NCBI GenBank assembly: GCA_040507035.1
Contig: JBEVVR010000026.1
Location: forward strand, 12,550-76,549
Direction: 5' to 3'
DNA: 64,000 bases
DNA from: Thiodiazotropha sp040507035
Lineage (GTDB): Bacteria > Pseudomonadota > Gammaproteobacteria > Chromatiales > Chromatiaceae
The notes beneath the pieces were generated by a model. The model was not told the origin of the DNA, ran no database searches, and saw only the letters and a list, made by a program, of their open reading frames with translations. Position 1 is the stretch's first letter. Every line of letters begins with the position of its first letter. The translations under genes and the position numbers were made by a program. This document shows positions 7,014-15,761 of the stretch, piece after piece.

Positions 7014-9488
7014 ATGCCAGGACAACTACGGGCTCTTGTAATAGAAGACTCCGAATATGATCATGATCTGTTGTGCAAGACCCTCCGTCGTGGCGGTTTG
7101 GAACTATCTACCCAACGTATTGATTCTTTAGATTCCCTTAAGGCCGCCCTGCAATCCGGCAGTTGGGATATCATTCTGTCGGCTACGGACATCACTGCCT
7201 GTTCCCCTGAAATGAGCCTCAAACTGCTGCAAAAGCAGCAGCTTGATATCCCTTTCATTCTTATATCGGACCATATCGGCGAAGAGAAGGCCGTCGCGCT
7301 GCTGAAAGCAGGCGCCAACGATTTCATCAATTTCAAAAACCTGGCCAGGCTGGTACCCGCAATAGAACGCGAACTCAAAGAGGCCGCGGTACGCCGCGAA
7401 GCGGAAGAGACGAAACAGGCACTACATCGCAGCGAGAATCGCTACCGGCAACTGGTTGATGATTCACCCACCCCGATCTTGCTGCTGCAACACGAAAAGG
7501 TCGTGTTTCTCAACAAGGCAGCGAAACAGACACTTGCCGTTTCTGAACAGAAACCGCTGATTAACAAACCGATCAGTGAGCTGCTGCACATCGCATCTCC
7601 GGAACTGACGAAAGCGCCACTAAAATTACTGCGCAACCACAACAGCCGGCCTTACGAGGCTGTATTTTCACGTGCGGACGGGGTCATCATTCAAGTCGAA
7701 GTCTTTGTCAGCCCTGCCGAACATGAAGGTGAACCCGCCACCCAGCTTGTATTCACCGACGTTACCCAACGCAAGGATTCAGATGCCAAACTGCAACAGG
7801 CGGTACAGATCATAGAACACACCATGGAAGGGGTGTTGATAACCGATAAACAGGGGATGATCGACTCGGTCAATCCGGCGTTTAGCGAAATCACCGGCTA
7901 TTCCGAGGAGGAGATCATCTCCAAGCACCCACGGATGCTAATCTCCAGTAAGCACTCTCCCGATTTTTTCGATGAGCTGTGGAACGAGGTCAAGGAGATA
8001 GGCTCATGGCGGGGTGAGATCTGGAATCAGCGCAAAAACGGCGAGATCTACCCGGCCTGGATGACCATCAGCTGCGTCAAGGATGAGCATGGCTCAATCG
8101 TGCACTATGTCGCGGTCTTCTCCGATATCACCAGTATCAAGCAGACTCAATCACAACTCGAGCATCTCGCCCACCACGACTCCCTGACCAACCTGCCCAA
8201 CCGCCTGCTCTTCGAGGACCGACTCGAGCACGCGATAGCCCAGGCGAAACGTCAAAAACGCCAGCTCGCGGTGCTGTTCCTCGACCTTGACCGTTTCAAG
8301 AACATCAATGACAGTCTCGGCCATGCAATGGGGGACGAGCTGCTGAAAGAGGTTGCCACTCGCCTGCAGAATATATTGCGAGACGATGATACCGCTGCAC
8401 GTCTGGGGGGCGACGAATTCACAGTACTGGTGGAAAACGTCGAAGATCCAAGCCAGGCGGCGGTGGTTGCGGCGAAGATTCAGGAGAAGTTCAAGACCCC
8501 TTTCAAGATCGCTGGACGGGAACTCCATGTCACCACCAGCATCGGTATCAGTATCTACCCCGATGACGGCAAGGATGTCGCGGATCTCACCAAGAATGCA
8601 GATGCCGCCATGTACCAAGCCAAGGAACAGGGACGCAACAGCTACCGCTACTATACCTCGGAGCTCACCCGCACCGCCTTCGAGCGCCTGCTGCTTGAAA
8701 CAGAGCTGCGCAGTGCATTGCAACAGAATCAGCTGTTGCTCTATTACCAGCCACAGATATCGCTGCACAATGGGGAGATGACCGGTGCGGAAGCGGTCCT
8801 GCGTTGGCACCATCCACGACTCGGAATCATCCCGCCAGCGCGTTTCATCCCCCTTGCCGAGGAGTCCGGCCTGATCCATGAGATAGGTAACTGGGTATTG
8901 CAGGAGGCCTGTGATCAGACACACTACCTGCATCGGCAGGGGCTCTTTCAGGGTCGCATGGCGATCAACCTCTCGGTCAGACAGATCATGCAGACCGACC
9001 TGATCCTGCGCTTCGAACAGATCATTGCTGAATCCGGCTGTCCCCCGGACATGCTGCAACTGGAGGTCACCGAAGGCATATTCATGGGACAAATGAAACA
9101 CTCGGTTCCGGTTCTCGACGTCTTCAAAAAACTCGGGGTATCGATTGCCATCGACGATTTCGGCACCGGTTACTCCTCCCTCTCCTACCTGAAGCAGCTA
9201 CCCATCGACAAGCTCAAGATCGACAGGTCCTTCATCCGCGACATGCCCCACGACAGCGACGCCGTGGCCATCACTCAGGCTATCGTCTCCCTGGGCAAGA
9301 ATCTGGGATTGAGGATCACCGCGGAGGGCATAGAGACCATGGCACAACAGTCCCTACTGCAGAAAATGGGTTGTCAGGAGGGTCAGGGATATCTCTATAG
9401 CCCACCGGTCCCGGCGGAGACCTTCGAGGAGATGCTGCTCGAGGGCAGAAGAACCTTTCACCACCACTTTTCCAACTACGGTCGATAA
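7014..9488 (+). CDS. REC-PAS-PAS-GGDEF-EAL cyclic-di-GMP signalling protein
   Basis: ATG 7014 follows an AGGGAA ribosome binding site; an upstream TTG at 6927 in the same frame is less likely. The protein has 824 residues. Domains in order: receiver-like (about 3-125), PAS (about 145-255), PAS (about 263-380), GGDEF (about 385-545) and EAL (about 565-815). The GGDEF site is intact (LGGDEF near residue 465). EAL carries E593 in the form EAV, plus DDFGTGYSSL and AEGIET, so phosphodiesterase activity is plausible. The receiver is degenerate: the phospho-acceptor position in ILSATDIT is Ala57 instead of Asp, so conventional phosphorylation is excluded. There are no membrane segments. It probably tunes cytoplasmic c-di-GMP, but which activity dominates cannot be told. 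Confidence 0.93.
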   Translation: MPGQLRALVIEDSEYDHDLLCKTLRRGGLELSTQRIDSLDSLKAALQSGSWDIILSATDITACSPEMSLKLLQKQQLDIPFILISDHIGEEKAVALLKAGANDFINFKNLARLVPAIERELKEAAVRREAEETKQALHRSENRYRQLVDDSPTPILLLQHEKVVFLNKAAKQTLAVSEQKPLINKPISELLHIASPELTKAPLKLLRNHNSRPYEAVFSRADGVIIQVEVFVSPAEHEGEPATQLVFTDVTQRKDSDAKLQQAVQIIEHTMEGVLITDKQGMIDSVNPAFSEITGYSEEEIISKHPRMLISSKHSPDFFDELWNEVKEIGSWRGEIWNQRKNGEIYPAWMTISCVKDEHGSIVHYVAVFSDITSIKQTQSQLEHLAHHDSLTNLPNRLLFEDRLEHAIAQAKRQKRQLAVLFLDLDRFKNINDSLGHAMGDELLKEVATRLQNILRDDDTAARLGGDEFTVLVENVEDPSQAAVVAAKIQEKFKTPFKIAGRELHVTTSIGISIYPDDGKDVADLTKNADAAMYQAKEQGRNSYRYYTSELTRTAFERLLLETELRSALQQNQLLLYYQPQISLHNGEMTGAEAVLRWHHPRLGIIPPARFIPLAEESGLIHEIGNWVLQEACDQTHYLHRQGLFQGRMAINLSVRQIMQTDLILRFEQIIAESGCPPDMLQLEVTEGIFMGQMKHSVPVLDVFKKLGVSIAIDDFGTGYSSLSYLKQLPIDKLKIDRSFIRDMPHDSDAVAITQAIVSLGKNLGLRITAEGIETMAQQSLLQKMGCQEGQGYLYSPPVPAETFEEMLLEGRRTFHHHFSNYGR

Positions 9489-9540
9489 GCGGGCCAAAAG
9501 CAGCTACCACCATTTCATCGCCGATCACCCCCCAGGTAAC

Positions 9541-9721
9541 AATCTGCCTGACCAATCCACTTCAAGCCTACCACTTTCATCTGCAAGACAAGATAAAGGA
9601 ACGTACCGCTGAACTCGTAGCAGCCATATGAGCCCATGACACGGACATGGCGGAGACATTGGATGCGCTGGCCAAGGATCTGCAATACGGCCGTATTCTG
9701 CAATTAATCGAGGCCCGTTAG
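9541..9721 (+). pseudogene. Remnant of a hybrid histidine kinase C-terminus
   Basis: The last 60 or so codons before a TAG at 9719 read AHDTDMAETLDALAKDLQYGRILQLIEAR. They closely match the C-terminus of the hybrid kinase at 15762-18587 (AHDTDTANALDAVAKDLQYGRILHLIEAS), at DNA level too. Just upstream an in-frame TGA (ATATGAGCC against ATACGGGCC in the intact gene) interrupts the match. Further upstream a LeuProAsp block matches only in another frame. Everything N-terminal is gone. It is a decayed fragment of a second kinase copy. Confidence 0.75.
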
Positions 9722-9850
9722 AGTCAAGCAAACACCAAGGTCAGATCTGGGAAAAGAAATGACACAGATCAATCGATCAACAGCATATCGAGACTTCATG
9801 AAACCATTTAAAGCCTATACTTAAAGATATGGTGCAGATACACCTTGCAG

Positions 9851-9958
9851 CTGGGAAATATGGTGTGGTTCCCAGGGCCGTGGCAATGGATCGGGAGGCG
9901 TCCCGAACCGATGCGACTGCGCATTAAGAATGAAAGTACTGGGCCCGGTATCCCACCG
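9851..9958 (+). other. Cluster of short hairpins in the long porin leader
   Basis: Within about 110 bases several perfect inverted repeats follow each other: CTGGGAA/TTCCCAG (9851-9857 with 9869-9875), TCGGGA/TCCCGA around a 4-base loop (9891-9906), ATGCG/CGCAT around a 4-base loop (9911-9924), and CGGT/ACCG (9946-9958). The density suggests a structured leader RNA or a decayed element. No known riboswitch consensus is recognised. A 32-codon open frame crosses it from about 9830, without support. Confidence 0.35.
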
Positions 9959-9968
9959 TTAGACCAGG

Positions 9969-9980
9969 ATTAGATCTAAT
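9969..9980. promoter_or_regulatory. Perfect 12-bp palindrome upstream of the porin operon
   Basis: ATTAGATCTAAT is fully self-complementary and lies in the 480-base region before the porin gene. It could be an operator half of a dimeric regulator; that function is inference only. Confidence 0.3.
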
Positions 9981-10141
9981 TTCCCTCCTCAGTTAAAGGA
10001 AGAACGACCTCCCGTGGAGTACGGGTTGTTGGCAGCATGAGATTGTCGCTGACACTGTTCCGCAGGCTGGTAGTTTTTGTCATGAACGTCCTTTGGTTCA
10101 TCCTTTCAAGGCATGTGGAACAGTGAACGCACTGGGTGGCC

Positions 10142-10153
10142 GAGTAGCTACTC
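10142..10153. promoter_or_regulatory. Perfect 12-bp palindrome about 50 bases before the porin start
   Basis: GAGTAGCTACTC is fully self-complementary and lies 51 bases before the porin ATG, a reasonable position for an operator or 5'-UTR hairpin. The rest of 9722-10204 holds no gene that I can support; a small TGAAC/GTTCA inverted repeat occurs near 10082-10099. Confidence 0.35.
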
Positions 10154-10204
10154 TACGCGGCGGCTTGGCCTTGGATCCATATAAAAACAACAACAGGAGA
10201 TCTA

Positions 10205-11722
10205 ATGATGAATCATTCAAAGACTAGAGCTGGGAATAGAAGACTGTGGACTATTGTCGGAATTGTCATCGCAAGCTGCATACTTTATCAACCTATCGAC
10301 GGATTTGCCGATGATATTTCCGAACTCCGCCAAGCCATTGAACGGATGGAACAAAAGCTTGAAAGATTGGAGGCCGAAAAAGAACAGGAAAAATTAGCGG
10401 AGGAGAAGAAACAAAAAGAGGATGATTTTAAAAGTTTCGAGTTCCACGGATACTCCCGTGCCGGTTTTGGCTGGAACAAGGATGGTGGCACCGGAAACCA
10501 GTATCGATGGAACTACGATGCCAGTGGTCTGGATGAACACTATTGGCGGTTGGGTAACGAACCCCATGACGCCTACACCGCGCTATCTTTCATCAAGAAC
10601 ATCGAAACCGATGATCAGTCCTTCGTAAAGTTTGACGCTACGATAATCATCGCACCCAGAGCTGAAGACAATTTTGAGCGAACTGAGGTGGTTGTGCGCC
10701 AACTCTATTCTGAGATGGGGAATTTCAGTTGGGCGCCGGGTGTTACCTTCTGGGCTGGGCAAAAATGGTATCGCCAACCCGGTGACCAGCACATCACGGA
10801 TTGGCAGTTCCTCGACATCGCTGGCTATGGAGGCGGTATAGGTGATATCCCAATAGGAGAATCCGCCAAATTCAGTATAGCCGCCCTGGGCTTTATCGAT
10901 GAAAACGAGTATGAAACGGTATCTGGGGATACAACCGAGATAACCGACAATGGTGAACCGGCCAGCTATGTTGTGGATTTCCGCGTAGAGGAAATTCCCT
11001 TCGGCATGGGTAATATACTGATACAGTTTGCCCCTACCTGGACATCAGGTGGTGAGTTTTCTGAACCCATATTGGCCGACGATGGCAGCTCGATCAGCAA
11101 ACTCGATTCAGAGTCTGGCTGGATGAGTGCCGTCTATCTCAACTTTGACGATTTTTTCGGCATCCTGGAAGGTGGAAGCGGGCGAATTATCGGCCGCTAC
11201 GGTAAAGGCTACGGCTCTACCCTGTTCAACAACCGTTATATGCAACCCAATCCCTTTGCGACCTCTATCGACTGGGGAAACAGCAGCCGATGGAGTCTCA
11301 TGCTGGATGGTGTCATGGAATTCAGCCCCAGATTCCAAATCATGCCTGTGGTCGCCTATCAATATTTCGACAACGGCCTGAAGCGGAATAACTCGGTGAC
11401 AAAGATACTCTACGGTGGCCGCGCCAAATACAGCATAAACAAGAATATCGCCTTACAGCTGGAGGCAGGGGCGGTTTACCTGGATAGCGAACCCACAATA
11501 ACCGCTGACGGCCATTTGCAGGATACCTTGTATAAGGTCACCTTCGCACCCACCATTCAGCCCAAACTGGGATTTTGGGCGCGACCCGAGATTCGATTCT
11601 ATGTCACTTATGCCTGGTGGGACGATACCGAGAGTAACGCCTTTCTCGACGATCCGGCTGGCATCGAAGCGGACGACACCAGCGGTTTAAACTATGGCAT
11701 GCAGATGGAGATTTGGTTTTAG
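10205..11722 (+). CDS. LamB-type carbohydrate porin with N-terminal coiled coil
   Basis: AGGAG precedes the ATG at 10205. The 505-residue protein has a signal peptide (to about GFADD, residue 36), a charged coiled coil (about 37-75), and a beta-barrel of the maltoporin family: FEFHGYSRAGFGW, YWRLGNE, FWAGQKWYRQPGDQHITDWQFLD, a late PKLGFWARPEIRFYVTYAWWDD, and a C-terminal Phe. Family members form trimeric outer-membrane channels selective for sugars. The periplasmic coiled-coil extension recalls sucrose porin ScrY. It is the first gene of the set that continues with sugar-binding proteins and sensor kinases on the same strand with 57-78-base gaps. The specific sugar is not determinable. Confidence 0.9.
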   Translation: MMNHSKTRAGNRRLWTIVGIVIASCILYQPIDGFADDISELRQAIERMEQKLERLEAEKEQEKLAEEKKQKEDDFKSFEFHGYSRAGFGWNKDGGTGNQYRWNYDASGLDEHYWRLGNEPHDAYTALSFIKNIETDDQSFVKFDATIIIAPRAEDNFERTEVVVRQLYSEMGNFSWAPGVTFWAGQKWYRQPGDQHITDWQFLDIAGYGGGIGDIPIGESAKFSIAALGFIDENEYETVSGDTTEITDNGEPASYVVDFRVEEIPFGMGNILIQFAPTWTSGGEFSEPILADDGSSISKLDSESGWMSAVYLNFDDFFGILEGGSGRIIGRYGKGYGSTLFNNRYMQPNPFATSIDWGNSSRWSLMLDGVMEFSPRFQIMPVVAYQYFDNGLKRNNSVTKILYGGRAKYSINKNIALQLEAGAVYLDSEPTITADGHLQDTLYKVTFAPTIQPKLGFWARPEIRFYVTYAWWDDTESNAFLDDPAGIEADDTSGLNYGMQMEIWF

Positions 11723-11779
11723 CCTGGGTTTCAATGATGACTCAACAATCTACCCGTTGACGCTGAAAGGAGATAAACC

Positions 11780-13138
11780 ATGTTAACCCAAGTACAAGAC
11801 ACCTTACTTGGTTCAATGTTCGTTCTGCTTATGGGTACCTACCTCTTCTTTGCCTGCTGTGTCTCCACAGGGTTCGCGGCATCCCCTACCTCGGAAACAA
11901 CAAGCACACCGCTATCAGATCAAAGCAGCCAACGAAAAGTCATCAGCGTCTGGACACACATGTTACCTGGCAGCATAGAGGGCGATGTGTTTGCAAAATC
12001 GGTCAGTGAATTCGAACTGCTGCAGGATGAATATACAATAGAGGTCGTGCCGATCTCCCCTGAAACCTATGCCGACCGGATCATCGGCAGCGCCCAGTCT
12101 GGCAGCCTACCCTGCGTTTTGGAATTTGACGGCCCCTACCTCTACAACTTTGTCTGGTCGGGCTACCTGCAACCCATTGACCGTTTTGTTTCGGCAGAGC
12201 TAAAAGCAGATTTGTTGCCTTCGGTTATCGCCCAGGCGACTTACAACGACCAGCTCTATTGTGTGGGTCAGTTCGATACCGGCATGATGATCTACGGCAA
12301 TCGCCGTTATCTGCAGGCGGCGGGCATCCGCATAGCGACCTTTGAAGAACCCTGGAACCTGGCCGAATTTGAAGAGGCGCTGGAAAAACTGACCGCCCTT
12401 CCCGAGGTGGAGCATGCGATCGATATGAAAGTCAATTACGGCCGCGGCGAGTTCTATAGCTATGGCTTTGCTCCCATCCTGCAATCCTTCGGCGGCGGCC
12501 TAATTGATCGCTCCGACTACCAGCAAGCCAGCGGGGTATTGGATGGGCCCAAATCGATTCAGGCAATGCAGCGTTTTCAAAGTTGGTTCGAAAAGGGTTG
12601 GGCCGGTAAATCCGAAACAACGGATGACGCCTTTTACCGCACCAAAAAAGCAGCCCTCGCCTGGGTGGGTGCCTGGATGTACAAACCCCACGCCAACGGT
12701 TTGGGGGAAGACCTGGTTGTAATGCCCCTGCCTGATTTTGGCACCGGTCCCAAAGCCACCATGGGTAACTGGGCCTGGAGCATTACCAGCAACTGTCAGG
12801 ACCCAACCGGCGCCTGGACTTTCATCGAGTTTCTGCTCTCCCCGAAAGAGATGTTACGCATGACCAACGAGAGTGGTGGCGCGCCATCCCGCAGGTCGGT
12901 GCTGGCCCAGTCAAAGCTCTATAGCGAGACAGGTCCTTTACATCTGATTTGGCGGCAACTAGACAGCAAGCGGATTGTGCCCCGCCCGATTACCCCGGCC
13001 TATGCCACCATCTCCAGGGTATTTGCCGAAGCCGTGGGCAACATCATCAGCGGGGAGGATGTAAAAGCGGAGCTAAGCCGGGCGGCACGGGAGATTGATC
13101 AGGATATCAAGGCCCATCAGGGCTATCCGATCAACTGA
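11780..13138 (+). CDS. Extracellular solute-binding protein, sugar type (paralogue 1)
   Basis: The start follows GAAAGGAG. The 452-residue protein has a hydrophobic leader ending near GFAA (residue 34), then a family 1 ABC solute-binding fold: ISVWTHMLPGSIEGDVF, DRIIGSAQSGSLPCVLEFDGPYLYNFVWSGYLQPIDRFV, TMGNWAWSITSNCQDPTGAWTFIEFLLSP, and a C-terminal ARE-IDQDIKAHQGY block. Aromatic-rich binding segments suggest a mono- or oligosaccharide ligand. It is closely similar to the next two genes over its full length, clearly a tandem duplication. No permease or ATPase gene is adjacent, which is unusual for an importer and fits a role presenting ligand to the downstream sensor kinase, though a distant transporter is equally possible. 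Confidence 0.9.
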   Translation: MLTQVQDTLLGSMFVLLMGTYLFFACCVSTGFAASPTSETTSTPLSDQSSQRKVISVWTHMLPGSIEGDVFAKSVSEFELLQDEYTIEVVPISPETYADRIIGSAQSGSLPCVLEFDGPYLYNFVWSGYLQPIDRFVSAELKADLLPSVIAQATYNDQLYCVGQFDTGMMIYGNRRYLQAAGIRIATFEEPWNLAEFEEALEKLTALPEVEHAIDMKVNYGRGEFYSYGFAPILQSFGGGLIDRSDYQQASGVLDGPKSIQAMQRFQSWFEKGWAGKSETTDDAFYRTKKAALAWVGAWMYKPHANGLGEDLVVMPLPDFGTGPKATMGNWAWSITSNCQDPTGAWTFIEFLLSPKEMLRMTNESGGAPSRRSVLAQSKLYSETGPLHLIWRQLDSKRIVPRPITPAYATISRVFAEAVGNIISGEDVKAELSRAAREIDQDIKAHQGYPIN

Positions 13139-13215
13139 AACGGCGCAAGTCACCACTGGCCCTCGATGAAACCGGGGTGAACATCGGGCATTTTGATGAT
13201 GAAAGGAGACAAACC

Positions 13216-14562
13216 ATGCCAACCCGAACTCAAGACCATTGTATTGAGATGATACTGGGTCTGCTTATGGGCCTGTGCCTGCTTTCCCCCTGCTGGGCCC
13301 CCGCCGGGTTCGCCGCACCGGCAAATAGCACGCCGGATTCAGATCAAAACGAGCAACGAAAAACCATAAGCGTCTGGACTCACATGTTACCTGGTAGCGT
13401 GGAAGGTGATGTGTTTACAAACAGCGTTAGCGCGTTCGAGCAGGCGCAGGATGAGTATAGAATAGAAGTCGTGCCGATTGCCCCTGAAACCTATGCTGAC
13501 CGGGTCATTGGCAGCGCCCAGTCCGGCACGCTACCCTGCGTCTTGGAATTCGATGGACCATATCTCTACAACTTTGCCTGGTCAGGCTACCTGCAGCCGA
13601 TTGATCGCTTCGTCTCCGCAGAGCTCAAAGCCGATTTTCTGCCCACGATTATCACTCAGGGCACCTTCAACGGGCAACTCTATAGCCTGGGGCAGTTTGA
13701 CTCCGGGTTGGCGATCTATGGCAATCGTCACTACCTCGAGGCTGCCGGGGTTCGGATTCCCAGCTTTGATCAACCCTGGAATCTGACCGAGTTTGAACTG
13801 GCACTGGAAAAACTGACCGCTCTGCCAGAGGTAGAATATGCTCTAGATATGAAAATCAACTACGGCCGGGGCGAATACTATACAGCTACTTATTCCCTCA
13901 TTATTCTTTCATTTGGTGGTGACCTGATTGACCGCAACAGTTATCAACAAGCCAGCGGCGTTTTGGACGGTGCGCGGTCGGTTGAGGCCATGCAGCATTT
14001 CCAGAGCTGGTTTGAAAATGGCTGGGTTGGCAAATCCACCACCACGGATGACGACTTTTACGGTACCAAAAAAGCGGCCCTCTCCTGGGTGGGGCACTGG
14101 ATGTACCTCCCCCATGCGGAGGCTTTGGGGGAGGACTTGATTGTGCTACCGATGCCCGATTTTGGGCATGGATCTAAAACCACCCCGGGCTCCTGGAGCT
14201 GGAGCATAACCAGCAACTGCCAGAATCCTGACGGTGCCTGGGCTTTTATCGAGCACCTCCTTCTGCCACAAGAAATTCAGCGCATGACGAATGCCAACGG
14301 CGCAGTACCAGCCCGTCAGTCTGTCCTCCTGCAATCCAAGTTATACGGTGAGAGAGGACCTTTACGTCTCTATGTGCAACAACTTGAAAGCGAACGGGCC
14401 GTCCCCCGCCCAATCACCCCTGCATACGCCACCATCTCAAGGGTATTTGCCGAAGCCGCTGACAACATCATCAATGGAGCGGATGTAAAAACGGAACTAA
14501 GCAGGGCTGCACAGCTAATTGATCAGGATATCAAGGCCCATCAAGGCTATCCGATTCACTAA
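13216..14562 (+). CDS. Extracellular solute-binding protein, sugar type (paralogue 2)
   Basis: ATG 13216 is preceded by GAAAGGAGAC and aligns with the starts of its paralogues; an in-frame ATG further upstream (13177) lacks a ribosome site. The protein has 448 residues. It matches paralogue 1 throughout, with the same ISVWTHMLPGSVEGDVF and SGTLPCVLEFDGPYLYNF blocks, and differs around YYTATYSLIILSFGGD, where paralogue 1 has FYSYGFAPILQSFGGG, in the region likely to shape the ligand cleft. The signal peptide ends near GFAA. The spacer before and after it shares short sequence with the other spacers, so the duplicated unit was gene plus spacer. Confidence 0.9.
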   Translation: MPTRTQDHCIEMILGLLMGLCLLSPCWAPAGFAAPANSTPDSDQNEQRKTISVWTHMLPGSVEGDVFTNSVSAFEQAQDEYRIEVVPIAPETYADRVIGSAQSGTLPCVLEFDGPYLYNFAWSGYLQPIDRFVSAELKADFLPTIITQGTFNGQLYSLGQFDSGLAIYGNRHYLEAAGVRIPSFDQPWNLTEFELALEKLTALPEVEYALDMKINYGRGEYYTATYSLIILSFGGDLIDRNSYQQASGVLDGARSVEAMQHFQSWFENGWVGKSTTTDDDFYGTKKAALSWVGHWMYLPHAEALGEDLIVLPMPDFGHGSKTTPGSWSWSITSNCQNPDGAWAFIEHLLLPQEIQRMTNANGAVPARQSVLLQSKLYGERGPLRLYVQQLESERAVPRPITPAYATISRVFAEAADNIINGADVKTELSRAAQLIDQDIKAHQGYPIH

Positions 14563-14630
14563 CAGCTGGGCGAGTCAGCGGTGGGCTGTGGTGAACAGAA
14601 GGCCTTGCGGCCATGACAAGGAGTTGAAAC

Positions 14631-15734
14631 ATGTTTAACCCATATCAAGATGATTTCATAGATATGATGTTGGCTCTGTTTATGGGCCTTTGTCTCTTTT
14701 TGGTTTGCTTGCCCCCCGTCGGGTTCGCCGCAACGCCTCAGTCATCAGCAACCGGCATGCCTGTTTCAGAGCAAGCCGGACAACGAAAAATCATCCGCGT
14801 CTGGACCCATATGTTACCTGACAGCGTGGAAGGGGATGTGTTCGTAAAGACCGTGAGTGCTTTCGAACAGGCGCAGGATGACTATACAATAGAAGATGTC
14901 GTGCCGTTTGCGCCTGAAACCTATGCCGACCGAATCATCGGCAGCGCTCAGTCCGGTAGTTTACCCTGTGTCTTGGAATTCGATCTTGGACATGTCTACA
15001 ACTTTGCCTGGTCAGGCTACTTAGAACCGATTGACCGCTTTGTCTCCGCTGAGCTCAAAGCCGATTTTTTGCCCTCGATCATCGCCCAGGGAACCTTCAA
15101 CGGACAACTCTATAGCCTGGGGCAGTTTGACTCAGGTATGGTGGTCTACGGCAATCGCCATTATCTGCAAACGGCAGACATCCGTATACCAACCTTTGAA
15201 AAACCCTGGAACCTGGCTGAATTTTAAGAGGCGCTGGAGAAACTCACCGCCCTGCCAGAAGTAACTCATGCGATTGATATGAAAATCAACTATGGTCGAG
15301 GTGAGTTTTTTACCTATGGTTTTGCTCCCATCCTGCAATCCTTCGGTGGTGACCTGATCGATCGCAGCACTTACCTGCAAGCCAGTGGTGTATTGGACGG
15401 CCCAAAGTCCGTTGCGGCCATGCAACGCTTTCAAAGCTGGTTTGAAAAGGGTTGGGCCGACAAATCTGCCACCACGGATGACGACTTTTATGGGACTAAA
15501 AAAGCGGCACTCGCCTGGGTAGGCCATTGGATGTACAAACCCCATGCCAAGGGTCTGGGTAGCGAACGAGCCGTTCCCAGTCCCAACACACCGGCGTATA
15601 CTGTAATATCCAAGGCCTTTGCCGAAGCCGTGGACAATATAATCAACGGGGCGGATGTCAAGACAGAGCTAAGCCGGGCGGCAAGGACAATTGATCAGGA
15701 TATCAAGGCTCATCAGGGTTATCCGATTCAGTAA
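14631..15734 (+). pseudogene. Solute-binding protein paralogue 3, disrupted
   Basis: This third copy starts after AAGGAG and follows its paralogues closely, but has two lesions. The codon that is GAA in copies 1 and 2 is TAA here (15225-15227, single-base G-to-T), ending translation after 198 residues. Downstream the frame continues intact from about 15279, then an in-frame deletion removes about 86 residues between HAKGLG and SERAVP relative to copy 2. It ends with the shared IDQDIKAHQGYPI tail. The 198-residue N-terminal fragment could still be exported but lacks half the fold, so it is probably non-functional. Confidence 0.88.
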
Positions 15735-15761
15735 AGCTGAGCAAGTCACCAACAGGCTGTG

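Noticed and set aside
8151..9101. 316-codon open frame on the minus strand inside the GGDEF-EAL gene
   Set aside because: It is antisense to a full-length, motif-rich protein and has no ribosome site or recognisable domain.
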